Notes: generated from the sequence alone by a model not told the origin. Shown: positions 27,401-39,194, counted from the stretch's first letter. The stretch: 64,000 nucleotides of DNA from Globodera rostochiensis (GCA_018350325.1 JAEVLN010000038.1:428930-492929), one strand, 5' to 3'. Program-made: numbers and translations.

Positions 27401-28684
27401 TAATTTAAGACTCAACAGCTGACCAATCAGTAAGATGGGCCGAGTGAAAAGCAGGCAGAAGGCGGCAAGCCACCAGAATGGCATGAGGAAAAAGTGTCGC
27501 AAATCGAATCAAGAACGAAAATTAAACCCGAGACTCGAACATCCTTTCAGTTTTCAAGGACGACTTTTTAGAATTTTCAAGGACCTATGTTCGGGAGTGG
27601 TTATTGATTTTCGCGAATTTGTTTACGGAATTCCAGCTTTGAACTCTACCGGAAAATGTTTACCCGGGCAAAATGCCAAGCGAACTTGGCACAAATTTTT
27701 GGCCTATAAAAGCTCGGGAGAATGGCACCGGCACGGCAATGTATTCTTTGGGCTTGGCACCGGTGGCAGGCGCGAGAGCGTGGGAATATCGGCACTCCCC
27801 CCCCGAGGGCATAATGGCCAATTTGTGCGCTGAAGGCGCGACAGTGCGCAAAATGAGCGGAAATGTGTCGGGTGACAAATGTGGAAGAAGCAGCAGCGGG
27901 AGAAATCCCCGCATTTTGAGGGAACGACACATTGGACACAGATGGTTCATTGAATTGGGGCATCAATTGGGCTAATTAAAGAATTTTTACGAAATTTTGG
28001 TTATGAAAATTTGCGCAAATTCTCGAAGTTATTTCGGAAGAATTTTGGGTAGAATCTACATAGGTATGCGATATTTAAGAATTCTTAAATAAATAGAAAA
28101 ATTAAAATTAAGAATTTGCAAATACATTTATTTAACCTAAATTGTGATAATTAGAAGTTTTTTAACGGTTTTTTGTTTCGGGTTGGTTCTTCGGTTCGGA
28201 TAACCGAAAAATTCCCAGAAACCGACAACCCTGGTACAGAAAGGCGTAACCCCAAAAATGGCAATTGAAAAAAATCCGTGGAATTATATTTCGTGATGTG
28301 TTCCCCTCTCCCTTTCATAACATCCCAAAGAGGAATTAAATGTTGCCCATGGGAATTTGCTTTTTTTTATTCATTCCTCGGTAAAGAAATATTATAAAAA
28401 TGGAAGAAACCCCGACGTTTGGGAAGGGAAAAGTGCTGGGATCGAATTCGGGTGCTAACTCTAGTCTATTTAATAATGTTGGTCTTTATCAAACTATGGC
28501 TAAAATTGTTGGCCATTCCCCCAACACATTTCGGCTCTTACTCACCGCCGAACAAATCGTTGTCGTATGTCCACGGGTACTCCCCATTGATCAGCGCGTG
28601 TCCGCCGGCACACGTCGAACAAAGCAACATCAATGTGGAGGGAAAATGGAGGAAGATGATCGGCGCCGAATGGTCCAACGACAT
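24428..28684 (-). CDS. Secreted carbonic-anhydrase-related protein (CA X/XI type), 424 residues
   Basis: Alpha-carbonic-anhydrase fold protein of the CARP group, which binds neuronal surface proteins rather than hydrating CO2. Eleven exons in phase: 28684-28546, 27352-27307, 27009-26926, 26818-26665, 26593-26516, 26405-26310, 26200-26134, 26078-25964, 25204-25165, 25124-24966, 24724-24428. The start is followed by a signal peptide (IIFLHFPSTLMLLCSTCAGG). Family blocks: PDFWGLMHKHWRMCK, GALQSPINIDPTKLIFDPQL, LNIDGGPAHPYTYQLQQT, VVHFG...GSEHTVD, VQLLAFNSDLYDNFTHAQSE, YEGSLTYPGCFETVTWVVFN and SSNFRPLKASNGRAVRTNIN. Two zinc histidines remain (H144, H157) but the third, in the HFHWG position, is Val 142, so catalysis is probably lost. 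The last 98 residues are charged, Glu-rich and not in vertebrate CA10/11. Intron 8 (25205-25963) is a palindrome. Confidence 0.93.
25225..25862. repeat. Imperfect palindrome filling CARP intron 8
   Basis: ATATGGATCATAGGGCCC at the left is mirrored by GGGCCCTATGATCCATATTT at the right, TTTTCTTAGGTGCTGAA by TTCAGCACCTAAGAAAAC, and near the centre AGCAAAAGCTAAGCG by CGCTTAGCTTTTGCT. Arms are about 300 bp and diverged. The element occupies nearly the whole intron. Confidence 0.85.
27100..27145 (+). repeat. Degenerate GC hairpin repeat
   Basis: G-run followed by GTGTCGATAGGCGCGCCGA, a decayed copy of the hairpin motif, in CARP intron 2. Confidence 0.5.
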
Positions 28685-29710
28685 TGTCGAGTATTTGCTC
28701 AAATTCAGAAATCTGATCGATATAAAAATATAGAGAATTCCATAAAAAATTAAATTTAAAAATCAAGAAAATAGCGATGTTGAGGCAATCAATATATTGT
28801 GGCCAAATTCATCAAAAAATCCCGAAATTCCCCCCCCCCCCCCCTAAAGGCAAATGATACTCCCCCTGCCACATTAGTCATTCTTTCATCTTCCAAATGC
28901 AAAATGTGCTTCCATACGGAGGACACACTCTTCCCCCTTAAGGGGTTTTGACCGGGATTATGGAACAAATGTGGCCTAGAAGGGCTGAATTTGATCCCCT
29001 TACTGGCAAAATAACGGGCATCTTCGGCAAATTTTACGGAAAATGGCACAGGCGACAAGATTTTGAAGGGTCCTTGGGCACGACATTGAAAATGAATTAT
29101 TTGGTTGCTATTTATAAGATACCAAAGTACCCTCCAAACTATGAAATATGGAATTTTTAAATCATCTTTAAATAAAAAAAATAAATAAGCATTCCAATAG
29201 TTTTAGTGGGACCAAAATTCAAAACAACAATAATTTGGGTTTGAAAAATAAGCCTAACTGGTTTTTTGACAGTTTTGGGGCGAAAGCTCTGGTTTTTGGA
29301 TTTTTTGTCGCCCCCTTAAAGCGTCATATTGGGGTAGTGCTGTATCGGGAAGCAGCGCTAATTGAATAAAAAAATGTGAAGGGTTGCGCAGTGAATGCCT
29401 TCTGACGGATGGCCTGTGGCAAAGTCCTTTTAGGCCCTCGGGGGGCAATGTCTCCATCGCCGATGTGCTGCGGGGACGGGGATAAAACATAGGGACATAA
29501 TAAAATTTTACAGGACAAATTGTGACGACGGGGATAATCCCGTTTAATTAAAAAATGGTAAAAGTACCGAACCGGAAAGAAGATATTACCTATGTAAGTA
29601 GGAAGGTAAAATATTTTTTATCACTTTTTATTTTGTTTAATTTTAGAATTTATTTAAAAAATGCGAACAATTTATTTATTTTTTATTAAAATCTAAGAAG
29701 TACAAAAAAA
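28685..29710. other. Stretch upstream of CARP gene without recognised genes
   Basis: C-run at 28830-28843. 29330-29490 (minus) contains short open frames and CGGGGACGGGGA words that also occur at 36.59-36.75 kb, so it is probably repeat-derived. No coding exon is supported. Confidence 0.45.
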
Positions 29711-29716
29711 GAGTAC

Positions 29717-29820
29717 TTAAATTACTAATAACTTTGGCTCGTCCTTCTCCACCAGCTGCACATTCCATGTTTCTGTGTTCTTTGCATTGCCCAACTTCCC
29801 GGAACGGCCTTCCACCTCCA
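29717..29820 (-). CDS. Isolated exon-like segment, possible C terminus
   Basis: A minus-strand frame reads VEGRSGKLGNAKNTETWNV then QLVEKDEPKLLVI and a TAA stop (29719-29717). Codon choice is exon-like (G/C third positions) and differs from the AT-rich surroundings. No partner exon was found upstream on the minus strand. It may be a terminal exon of an undetected gene or a captured fragment. Confidence 0.3.
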
Positions 29821-30369
29821 ATTAGGGTCTGGGACAAACCGCCCCCCCCAAAAAAAAATTTGACGCCAAAAAGGGGTATTTGTTATTAGACCTTTTGGGT
29901 TGAAATTTGAGTAGGAGAGGCCGTCAGTCAGGTCACCAAGGATAGGCGGAATTCCAATTTTTAAATTGTTTTTTCCGTTTTTCGTAAAAAAAACCTATTT
30001 TTTAAATGGAAAAATATGCACCCCTCAGAATGGTATTTTGGTGAACAAATTTGTCAATTTTTGGTTTTTCCGTTTTTTCAAAATTGATTTCCGCCCATCC
30101 CTCGTAGTCACACCACACCGGAAACCCCGGGGGGGGGGGGGGGGGTTGGCCAATGCTTTGGGCTAAACTCATAAAATGGAATTGAAATAGGGACTCGGAC
30201 TCAAATGCAAAGCACAAAAAACTCCCGCTGGGCATTTGAAAAGGTCAAACAAAGTTGTGAGTTTTTGCTTTTGCATCAAATTGCGGGATTGCCTTTTGTT
30301 TGACTTGGCCCAATTCTTCATATGCTAACATTTTTCATGATTGAACAGCCTTCACAATGAGACTCTTTG

Positions 30370-30515
30370 CAGTGTAACGGATACACGGAACCGTGACCAG
30401 TCCGGGTGCTTTGGTGAATTACCCGGGACCGATATCCGGGTGTCAAGAATCCCGGATATCCGGGAGGGGTGGATACTGCCCGGTCTTGTCCAACCCTAGT
30501 GTAAGGGATATCACT
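30370..30515. repeat. CCCGGATATCCGGG-type repeat array
   Basis: GGGACCGATATCCGGGTG, CCCGGATATCCGGG and GCCCGG words ending in TCCAACCCTAG. Resembles the subterminal arrays of the other transposon families. Confidence 0.55.
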
Positions 30516-30544
30516 GCTCAATCCCAGTGGTTCTCTATTAGAGG

Positions 30545-30615
30545 CTGGTATAGCGATCTAGCACATTGGCCCGGTCAGCCAAGGACGTTGGTTCGATCGT
30601 CCGGCCGCCCAACCA
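30545..30615 (+). other. tRNA-like remnant / SINE-head candidate
   Basis: CTAGCACATTGGCCCGG resembles an A box and GTTGGTTCGATCGTCC a B box, spaced as in a tRNA. No complete cloverleaf. Confidence 0.35.
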
Positions 30616-30654
30616 TTTATAGCAGCTAATGGGGGAGAGCAGCGATCAAAGGCC

Positions 30655-30715
30655 CCGGAAGCTTAGGCCTAAGCCTAAGCTAGCCTGATCCTAACTTAGG
30701 CTTAGCCTAAGACGT
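30655..30715. repeat. Interstitial TTAGGC/GCCTAA traces
   Basis: GCTTAGGCCTAAGCCTAAGC and TTAGGCTTAGCCTAAG, i.e. palindromically arranged copies of the nematode telomere hexamer. Shorter traces at 7985-8055, 36255-36270, 59435-59460 and 61848-61866. Confidence 0.5.
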
Positions 30716-30879
30716 GCAGAGGATTCGGGAAGTTATTTGGGTGGGATTCGAGACACTTTTGGCGGGGGTGGGATTCGGACGAGTGGGCTTCGGATCGGAA
30801 GCGATTTTGACCTCAAAATTATTCAAAAAGCATAATATTACAACGAAAGTAATAATCGAATTATACTCTTGAATGGATA

Positions 30880-31210
30880 GCTACAGGTCTTTTCGACACT
30901 GGACGTTTCGACACTGGACATTTCGACACTGAGTTTTAAAAGTTGGCAAAAGGGTCCTTTATAGAGTTTCTTGGCTGTAGAATCCGACTCTTAGTTCCAT
31001 TTCGACCCGATTTAGAACCCCAAACTTGGATTCGAACACAATTCCGCCTCAAAATCTTCAAAAAGCATGAATTCGATCTCTACTTGCCTTTGGTTCTAGT
31101 TGACTTTACGCGTCCCAAAGACTTTTACGCGTCCCATGAAAGTTTACGCATCCCAACACTTTTTTCGCGTCCCAACAAATTTTTACGCGTCCCATGAATT
31201 TTTATGTTTC
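30880..31210 (+). repeat. Two minisatellites: TTTCGACACTGGAC and TTTTACGCGTCCCA
   Basis: 30888-30932: three copies of TTTCGACACTGGACA. 31105-31205: five copies of TTTTACGCGTCCCA with spacers. No coding. Confidence 0.75.
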
Positions 31211-31314
31211 CTATTCAATTTTAAAAAAAAGTAAAGTTTAACATTCAGCTTTGAACAAACAACTGAAACAATAGACAAACAATTCAAGTCTGAGTGCTTA
31301 TACAGGATAACTAC

Positions 31315-32055
31315 GTCGCATCTCTTCTAAATCAAAATAAGGACATCAAGGGCAAAAAATAAGATTTTGGGGTCCGAAATAAGGACATTTTACAAAATGT
31401 TTAAAAATGCAGTAAAACTTTATTTTTTTGCATAAAATGTGAGTTTTTTAACCATATTTTTCGACATCGACAATTTTTTTAAACAATTCGGGCTTGGTAA
31501 TTGCTCCCATGGATTTTCAAAAAAGCAATTTTTTGCTAATTCTGCTTCAATAGGGGGGGGGGGGGTCGGCGGTGCCGATAGGCGCCGCCGAGAAAAATTT
31601 GAATTTTTGACTCAATTTGTTAAGAGATTTGCAACAAAAATTTAAAAATACGGCAATTTTTTTAAGCTTTTTATGAATAGGAATGGTCCGGAGACGTCGA
31701 TAAGCGCCGCCGGAACAAGAATTTAACGACATTTGTGAAGAAAAATTGTCATGAATTTTTACAATTTTTGGGTTGAGAGGGAGGTCGGCGGTTCCGATAA
31801 GCGCCGCCGAGAAATTTTTTTGGAATTTTGACTCAATTTGTAATGAAATTGGTCCATCGAAATTTTCTACTTTTGAAAATTGGATCAAAATATTATGAAA
31901 ATCTTCACAAAGTCGAAAAATAAGAACAGAATAAGGACGGGGGCCTCAAATAAGTGCAAATCTTACAAATAAGGACATTTTTAATTTATAAGATTGGCAC
32001 CCCTCGGACAAATCTTATAAATAAGGACAGTTACGCACTCTGTCTAAAATAGATT
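31315..32055. repeat. TAAGGACA element with three tandem GC hairpin units
   Basis: AAATAAGGACA words lie near both ends (31335-31390 and 31920-32030). Between them are three hairpin units starting at about 31562, 31683 and 31787, about 104-121 nt apart, each followed by ATTTTGACTCAATTTGT-like sequence. The same outer words occur at 34520-34585 and 540-612. Terminal repeats and target duplications could not be fixed. Confidence 0.7.
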
Positions 32056-32604
32056 TTTTGTAAAATTGCAATTTTGAAGAATTGTTCGAATTCGGTTCGT
32101 TCGAAATCGGTAGAAATACATGTTCGAATCGTAGTCTACGCCCCTAAATCCCATAGAAACGCTTTTTTTTTCTCGACTTTTGATAATCACTGACGCATTT
32201 TCAGAGAGCCGTTTGATTGTTTAGCCGATGGAGGGATGAATGGACCCGCTGCAAAAATAAGTAACTTTGTAAACATTTTTCAAGGGCTTAACAGCTTAAC
32301 AAGCATGCCAATTACCCCATTATTAACTCGATGACTCCCATTAACAAAAAACTAAAGCGCATTGTGTCAGGCGGCTCTCGGAGAATTGTATCAGCCGCTA
32401 TTTTATTAAAAACTGTTTTTTTTAATTTCTAAAATTTTTTAAACGATTATTATTGGTTGCGCAATATTTTTTTTTGACGCTAAAAAATAGACAATAAAAT
32501 TATGTAATAAAATTATTATATTAATCATCAAAATATTTTTTTGTTGTTTTGAGCCTCGCCAGTCAAACAATTCGTGTCGAAAATAATGCAATAAATTGGG
32601 CCAT
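32056..32604. other. AT-rich stretch, no gene seen
   Basis: Contains an inverted pair AGAGAGCCG / CGGCTCTCGG around 32200 and 32375 and otherwise low-complexity A/T sequence. Confidence 0.5.
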
Positions 32605-33799
32605 TCAATTCCCCTCTGAAATGTACTCGTTGTCGTCAATGTCTGCAATGTTCGGCATCTCCTAAATAAAAAAAATTTAAATTTCAAAAAAATTGCCAAC
32701 CTTCGTACGAGCCAAGCGTGATGGCGGAATCATCACTCTGGCTGGTGACAGCTCCACGGAACAACATTTTTCTAAGGTGAAAAATGGATTCAAAATTTTT
32801 GGCGCTGCAAAAGAATTCAAATTTTTAGTCAAAACTAATAAAAAATATTTAAAATTAAACTTTTATTTATAAAAATGTTCACCAAGAATTTTGAAGCCGT
32901 TGTCTCTCAGGCCAACAACGCCTTCACGCACATGCAAATTGGTCTCTGAACAATGTTGCTTTGCGGCTGAGCGCAAATTGGTCGTCTCCATGAGGGTTGG
33001 GCTCATGCTAAAATGTTAAATCAAAATTTTAAATAAAAATATTGCTTTTTAAATGTTCTCCCCTTATAAATTAGAGGGTTAATTTTTTTGTTGCCAATTT
33101 TGACACCTTCCTGCGGTGGCGGCCACCGACGTGATGGAAGCGCGGATGTCAGCTTCCGACGGATGCGCGCCATGGACCAGCGGGGGACAGCCGCTGACAT
33201 CCGGCAAATTGTCCACGCTTTCCGCTTTGATCCGCACTAAAATTGAATTTTATTTTCAAGTTTCAAAATATTTCTAATTTTAATACATTTAAAAAAAATA
33301 ATAATCACCATAATTTTCGACGGATTGTTCCATGCCGAAATGAATGCCGGCAGTCAACGAGGTGGAGGAGGAAGAGCCGGCACTGAACTGGACCAACTCC
33401 TTCATCTGAGAACAAAGAAAATCAAAAATTGAAATTATCCAAAAGTGTGGTAAATTGCCTAAAATTTTTGTCATTTGTCCATAGTGATGATTTCCCAAAA
33501 TTAGTTGTTTTGCTGCTTATTGGTCCAAATTTTAGCAATTAATTGCCCAGAAAATTTTTTCTTTTTATCTTAAAATTTTTAATGATTGGCATAAAATTAG
33601 CCATCAAAGCCACCTGTTCAAAGTGTTCAGCGCTGGCGGCGTTTTGCAATCGGTTGTTGCTTTCGCTTGAGTCCGGACGACGACGATGCAGGCGCGTCTG
33701 CAGCAGACCTGCAGCCGCGTCGGCCTGCGTGTTGCTACCGATGAAGGGGGAAGAGCGCGCCTCACGCAGCATTGCATTGTTTTTCATAGAGTTGGCCAT
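32605..33799 (-). CDS. Hypothetical protein, six exons, 221 residues
   Basis: Not recognised. Six minus-strand exons join in phase: 33799-33614, 33405-33309, 33236-33107, 33007-32883, 32771-32701, 32661-32605. The protein starts MANSMKNNAMLREARSS, has a Ser-rich stretch (SAGSSSSTSLTAG), a middle block PDVSGCPPLVHGAHPSEADI, and a C terminus SPARVMIPPSRLARTK then EMPNIADIDDNEYISEGN and stop. No signal peptide, membrane segment or known motif is visible; composition is polar, suggesting a soluble or partly disordered protein. Every exon has a clear AG acceptor and GT donor, and codon use is exon-like, so the gene is probably real. Exon 4 to 5 joins at a GTGAAC donor, the weakest. Confidence 0.72.
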
Positions 33800-34399
33800 A
33801 ATATGAAAAAAAAGCTAAAATTGATCAACCGCTAAGAAACGTCAAATTTTATCCAACGGTATAAGTAGTCCGAAAAATCTTTGCAGAACTCAAAATTCAC
33901 AAAATTATTAAAAAAAAATCTTTAAGAATTGTAAAACAGCGTAAATAAACGCAAAAGTTTGAAAATTTGTAGAAAGAAAATTGTTTTAAGAATTCAATCT
34001 TTGGTTCAACCTAAGTAAATCTAATAATTATTTTAAAACCCGAAACCCAGCCGAAGATACAGTTTTGCCCGAGGCAAATGGCGTGTGAACGTTGACATTG
34101 GCCCTCACTATCAGAGAAAAGAACACAATGGCAAACAAATTGGTCGAGTTAAATTAAAGGTTTCGCTCCAAAATTTTACATTTTGTGAAAAGAAAACATG
34201 CAAAAAAAGTTGTCAAAAATCTTTAAAAAAAATTCAGGGCTGCGATCTCAAAATTTTTATCCGCATCGGAGCATTAAAAAATCCTCATTTACCTAAAATC
34301 CGCATACTTGACATTTCTTCATTAAAAAAAGTTAAACTCGCTTCATTCGTTATACCTATTTCTAAGAATTCGTAACAGCCAAAACCCCGTGCTCTGAGG
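33800..34399. other. Stretch upstream of the 32.6-33.8 kb gene, nothing recognised
   Basis: A/T-rich, no exon or clear repeat beyond short A-runs. May hold the promoter of the minus-strand gene. Confidence 0.4.
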
Positions 34400-34660
34400 C
34401 GGGAGGGAAGGGGGTCGGCGGTGCCGATAGGCGCCGCCGTAACAATTTAAAAAAAATCGTAATTCGTAACAGCCAAAACCCCGTAACCGTAATTACGAGC
34501 ACCCCTGGTCGTAACTAAAATTTTTCAAAATAAGGGCATCAAGGGCAAAAAAAAAAGATTTTGGGGTCAGAAATAAGGACGTTTTACAAAATGTTCAAAG
34601 AGGGGCGGGGGGTGGTCGGCGGTGCCACGCCGCCAAGAAAATTTTGAATTTGACTCAATT
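34400..34660. repeat. GC hairpin units and hAT-like terminus
   Basis: Hairpin units at about 34411-34440 and 34612-34640. Between them, GTAATTACGAGCACCCCTGG is an inverted CAGGGGTGCTCGTAAT terminus of hAT type, and TAAGGAC words at 34520-34585 repeat those at 31.3 kb. A nest of overlapping element fragments. Confidence 0.6.
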
Positions 34661-34812
34661 TGTTAAGGGATTTGCAACCAAAAAAACCATGATGCCATCA
34701 TTTATAGTTAGGGGTGTAGATTTAGTCCCGGTTGGTCCCGGCGGGACCAAAAAACCGGGACCTGAAAAACCCGGGAAATCCCGTCCCGGTCCCGCTCAAC
34801 CTTATTTAAAAG

Positions 34813-35630
34813 CAGGGCTGCGATCGGGTAAAGTCAATTCCCAAGTACAAGCATGGGTAAAGTCAATTCCCAAGTACAAGCATGTTGATTTTCAAGTACA
34901 TAATGGGCCAATTTTACGAAATCCAAGTACACTCAAAAAAATTTTCTCCAAAACCAATTTGGGGTCAATTTTTGGTCTACCCTAGACCGGCATTTTGTTG
35001 TAGGTGGGTCCGACGGCGACGCCGATAGGCACCGTCGAGAAATTTTCTACTATTAACATTTTTTGTTAAGAAAATTGCGAACAAATTTCAAAAATTTGCG
35101 ATTTTAATTTTTCAAAAAAAAATTTTATTTTTGCGAATTCTGCTTTACACGGGAGGGGAGGGGGTCGGCGGGCCGATAGGCGCCGCCGAGAAAATTTTGA
35201 ATTTTTGATCCAAGTTGTTAAGAGATTTTCAAGCAATTTTTTTTAAATCTGATTTTTTTGACGTTTTTTTAAGGATGGGGTCGGCGGTGCCGACAGGCGC
35301 TGCCGGTAAATTTTTCTTTGGAAATTTTGATGAATCTTGTTAAAGAAATTGAACAAAAAATATGCTTGAAAATAGCAAATAGAAAGAATGAAAAAGTCCA
35401 ATGTTTTGAAAAGCGCATTTTTGATAAAATAGCCATTTTCTATTGAAAATTTTGAATCGACACAATGCCAAAACAAAAATATTCCCATTAAAATCCCTAA
35501 ATTTTCAACACTCCCGCCAGATTCTCATTTTTCAAGTACATTCTTGAAAAGAAGCACATTTTTAATTTTTAAGTACGAGGGTCCATTTTCAAGCACTGTG
35601 CTTGCCATTCAAGTACGAATCGCAGCCCTG
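34813..35630. mobile_element. Non-autonomous hAT-like element, 818 bp
   Basis: Ends are CAGGGCTGCGAT in inverted orientation (12-bp identity), flanked by the 8-bp direct duplication TTTAAAAG at 34805-34812 and 35631-35638. Both size and CAG...CTG ends are those of the hAT superfamily. Each end carries several TTCAAGTAC / CCAAGTACAAGC words, i.e. subterminal repeats. The interior has three GC hairpin units (about 35005, 35160, 35278). No transposase. Confidence 0.88.
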
Positions 35631-35638
35631 TTTAAAAG

Positions 35639-38600
35639 TAATACAAAAAAATTATAACGCCAAGACACATTTTATAAATGAGAAAAACAGAATGCCAATG
35701 AGTGTTCGCCGCTGTTCGTCGGCTTTAATGGCACTAGCCTAATAGTAAGGCGCTAATCCGCGCATTATGTAAAAGGCGTAAAATCGTCCCGTTGATGAAA
35801 AATGTGACAAGGAGACGGGGGGAATTTTGTCTGTTTGGATAGCAAATTTAAGTATATGAGAATATGGAACATCTACAACAAATAAACGTCATTGCATAGA
35901 GGTAATGGGGTGTGGCCTCGATTTCGTAGGCACGCACCTCGCCAAACAAACGACGACCACGCCTCAGGGGGTTTATTATGTTATGTTTGCTCAGCAGTGA
36001 GCGCGAGGGCGTGAGTCACATGCTTACGCGTTGGCAAAATTCAATTCTCGCAAAAAAATTAGTTAGAAATTCAATACCAATCAGAGGGGAGAGCGTCAGT
36101 GGTAAATTTCAAGTTTGAAAAACAATAAAGTTGAAAAAATTTGCTGAAAGCAATATTTTTGGGAGAAAAACGCGACCTCCATGTTTGTCAATTTCGAACC
36201 CAAATAAAAATTAAAAAAATGATGGTGGCATAAATATGGAGTGTGCACACAAAGGCCTAGGCTTAGGCGCAGACTTCGAACTTGTTCAAGGAAATGATAC
36301 ATTGTGACGGAATTAACCGCTTAATCGAATTTTTTTCGACCTTCGGGTTTGGCATTCGTAGTTCAACAAAATGTTTTATTATTTCCCCGAAGTGTTTGTA
36401 GGCGTTTTTAAAATGAAATTCTGGGGTATGGAAAAGCCAAAAAATAAAATTGCGTAAATTATCATTGTCTTTATCAAATGAACATCTTCTGGTGCGGGGG
36501 AAAAAGATTTATATAATTAAAACAAATAAGTTACATAAATGAAAAATCGAATGTTTGAAACAGATTGGTCGTCAAAATGTCCGGGACTCTCAATGCGGGG
36601 ACAGCATGCGGGGACGGGGAAGTGTTCGCACCACGAGGGGAATATTTTTATGTTGTTTCTGTTTTTTGCCCATCAGCACGAAAGTGAATGTGGTCGGGGA
36701 CTGAGTCGCCGGATGAGTGAAGAAGAAATCGATGGCCCTCTGGGGGCGGGGACAAAGCATTCCTACTCGAGAGGGTACATTTTAGATTGAGGGAACAAAA
36801 ATAAATTTGATGAATCTCTTTAAAAATAAAAAAATACATTGAAAATTTTGCAAAAGAAAAGTGCCTTGTCTCGATCATCTCGAATTGTTATTTTTTTCAA
36901 ACCTAAAGTCCGCACTTTGATCATAATTCTGATTCAGTTAGAATGCGTTAATTAACGAGACTTATGCTTTTGATTGGATAAAGTGAAAACGAGGTTACCA
37001 ATCAATAATGGCAATGAACTTTTATCGACTACAGATAATTACTACATTTCATAAAAGAGACCGTTTTGCTAGCATTAGTAATTTAAAAATTTATGTTGGC
37101 GAAAAAATTTTGAAATTTTAATGAATTTTGTTAAGAGATTTGCAACATTTAAAACAATTTTTTGCAGCTTTTTAGGAGTGGTGGTCCCGGAAAATTTTCT
37201 TAAAGATTGAACAAGAATATTAGGAATTGCAAAACAAAGGCCCCCTATGTTTTTTTTTATCGGGTCCAGCAAAAAAAAATGAATGAAAAACTTGTAAATT
37301 TGTCATCTAAAATATTTTTTTTAAAAGGGAAAAATGTAATTTTTTCGAAAAAAAGTATTTAACGAAATTTTATTGCTCAAATCTAAATTAATCATTTTTT
37401 TCTAAAAAAAAAATTTCAACCTAACCCCAAAAAGAACCATATTTTTCATGGACCTTCAATTTTTTTTTTTGATTTTCAGTCACAAAAATTGATTGAATTT
37501 CAAAAACACGCTTGTTGAAGTTTTAAGCGTGCCCCCGGAGAGGCAATCGTTTCCATCGTCAGCTGATGCTTCCGGAGACAGAACTACCTAATTGTTTTTC
37601 AGCACTTCAATCACGTGACCGGAATTGGCAAACACTAATTGGCCAAACTTAGGATTGGACTTTTAAATTTGAACTAATTGAAAATTACATTTTAAATTCT
37701 TTGAGTTCTTCATTAAGAATCCAAGTTTTAACTACTGACAATGGGCAAAATTACAAAAAAGAATTGAATGCATGGGCCGGAATTAAATGGGACACATTGG
37801 ATGTGTATTTTTGCATGAAAAATGCGTTCTTATAAAAAGTTACTCTCGCTGATTTATGTGCAGATAAAAGACATATTATTTGGTCTCAACTTTTCTATTT
37901 CACACATCTTACACAATAAAGCCCAGACAGATGTCTGGGATAGGAAGCAACTAATCACAGGGACGGGCTCATCTGTTGTACCACAAATAAAACTGAGAAG
38001 CTAATCAACACTTTAAATTTAAAAAAATAATGTGAAAATATGCCTTTAGGAGGCAGCCAGCCGCTCGTGTTCATATTTGGTTATTTTATTTAAAGTAAGA
38101 AAGCCAAAATAACGATTTTGATTGAGGATTGGTCTTAGAGAGCTGATGCTTTTGCCCGGGGGTGGATAAAAATAGAAAGCCTTACATAATACCAATATCG
38201 ATGAGGAAATTTGAAACCGACACGAATGGGAGAGATGATACTGACTGTGCTCATACGCATTTGGGATGGCTAAGAAAAATTTGGGGGATCGGATTTAAAC
38301 ATACGTAATAAAAACTCAACTGCAAAGCTTTTGTGAGCTTTGGGGGAAATATAAAAATGATAAAAAATCACGACTCGCAAGTAGGATTGTCGGTTTCAGA
38401 CCGAACCGAAAACCCGAGAAATTCGGTTTCAGTTCGGTTAACCGAATCGTTTGGTTTTGGTTAACTGAGGGAGTCCCAGAAACCGTCGCAAGATCTCAGG
38501 GATGGGCTGAACTTCAATTTTGAAAAAAGTTGGTTTAAAGAATTAAAACGTTTTTCGAGGTCTTTGAGATTTTTCGAGATTCTCGATCGAAATCTCGATC

Positions 38601-38930
38601 CCTTGCTCTAGATGGATTGTTTTCTAGGGATGCTGAAAGTTTGAAAAGAATCGTCGCATGTAGCGGGTATTAGTCGCTCCGGAAGTGCGTGTCAATTTTT
38701 AACTGAAGAAAATAACTCAAAATGCTGTTTTTCGACACGATTTCATTAATTAAATGTTTTCTATCCTATGACCGTTTTTTGCAAGATTTGGCATAGGTGA
38801 AATTAGAAATAACGGAACAAGTAGGTATGTATGGGCAAAATCATTTAAATCTTGACTCGAAAAACAAAAAATTTTTTTCACAAAAAATAAGAATTACATT
38901 TCTATCTATGTAATAGGAGGGTGTCTTAGC
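35639..38930. other. Long stretch without supported genes
   Basis: AT-rich. 36250-36270: TTAGGC trace. 36590-36760: CGGGGACGGG words shared with 29.4 kb. 37075-37200: decayed relative of the hairpin repeat tail (GTTAAGAGATTTGCAAC) without the GC stem. 38385-38480: TCGGTTAACCG array. 38540-38610: ATTTTTCGAGATTCTCGATC words. No exon could be supported. Confidence 0.5.
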
Positions 38931-38994
38931 TGATTAGGAAAAGTGCCCACTGATCTGCAATATTTGCGCAAAAGTGATCTCCTCCAGAGGGTAA

Positions 38995-39110
38995 ATACCC
39001 TATTCGCTTTTGGCCAATTCGCTTTTGGCCAATTCGCTTTTTATCCTATTCACTTGACCCGATTCGCTTTTTTTGGGACCATTCGCTTTTATTGGGACCA
39101 TTCGTTTTTT
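38995..39110 (+). repeat. Minisatellite TATTCGCTTTTGGCCA
   Basis: Six or seven imperfect units of ATTCGCTTTTGGCCA / ACCATTCGCTTTT. Confidence 0.8.
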
Positions 39111-39194
39111 AGTAAGAAAAAAGCATTTATGAGCGAAATTTGAAGGTTTTATGCAATTCTTCAAGTGTATTCAAGGGTTATTGAGGTAGCTGAT

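Noticed and set aside
27435..27975. Overlapping frames of about 100-130 codons in CARP intron 1
   Set aside because: No splice signals or family match, several frames are open at once, and the segment lies between two firmly placed CARP exons.
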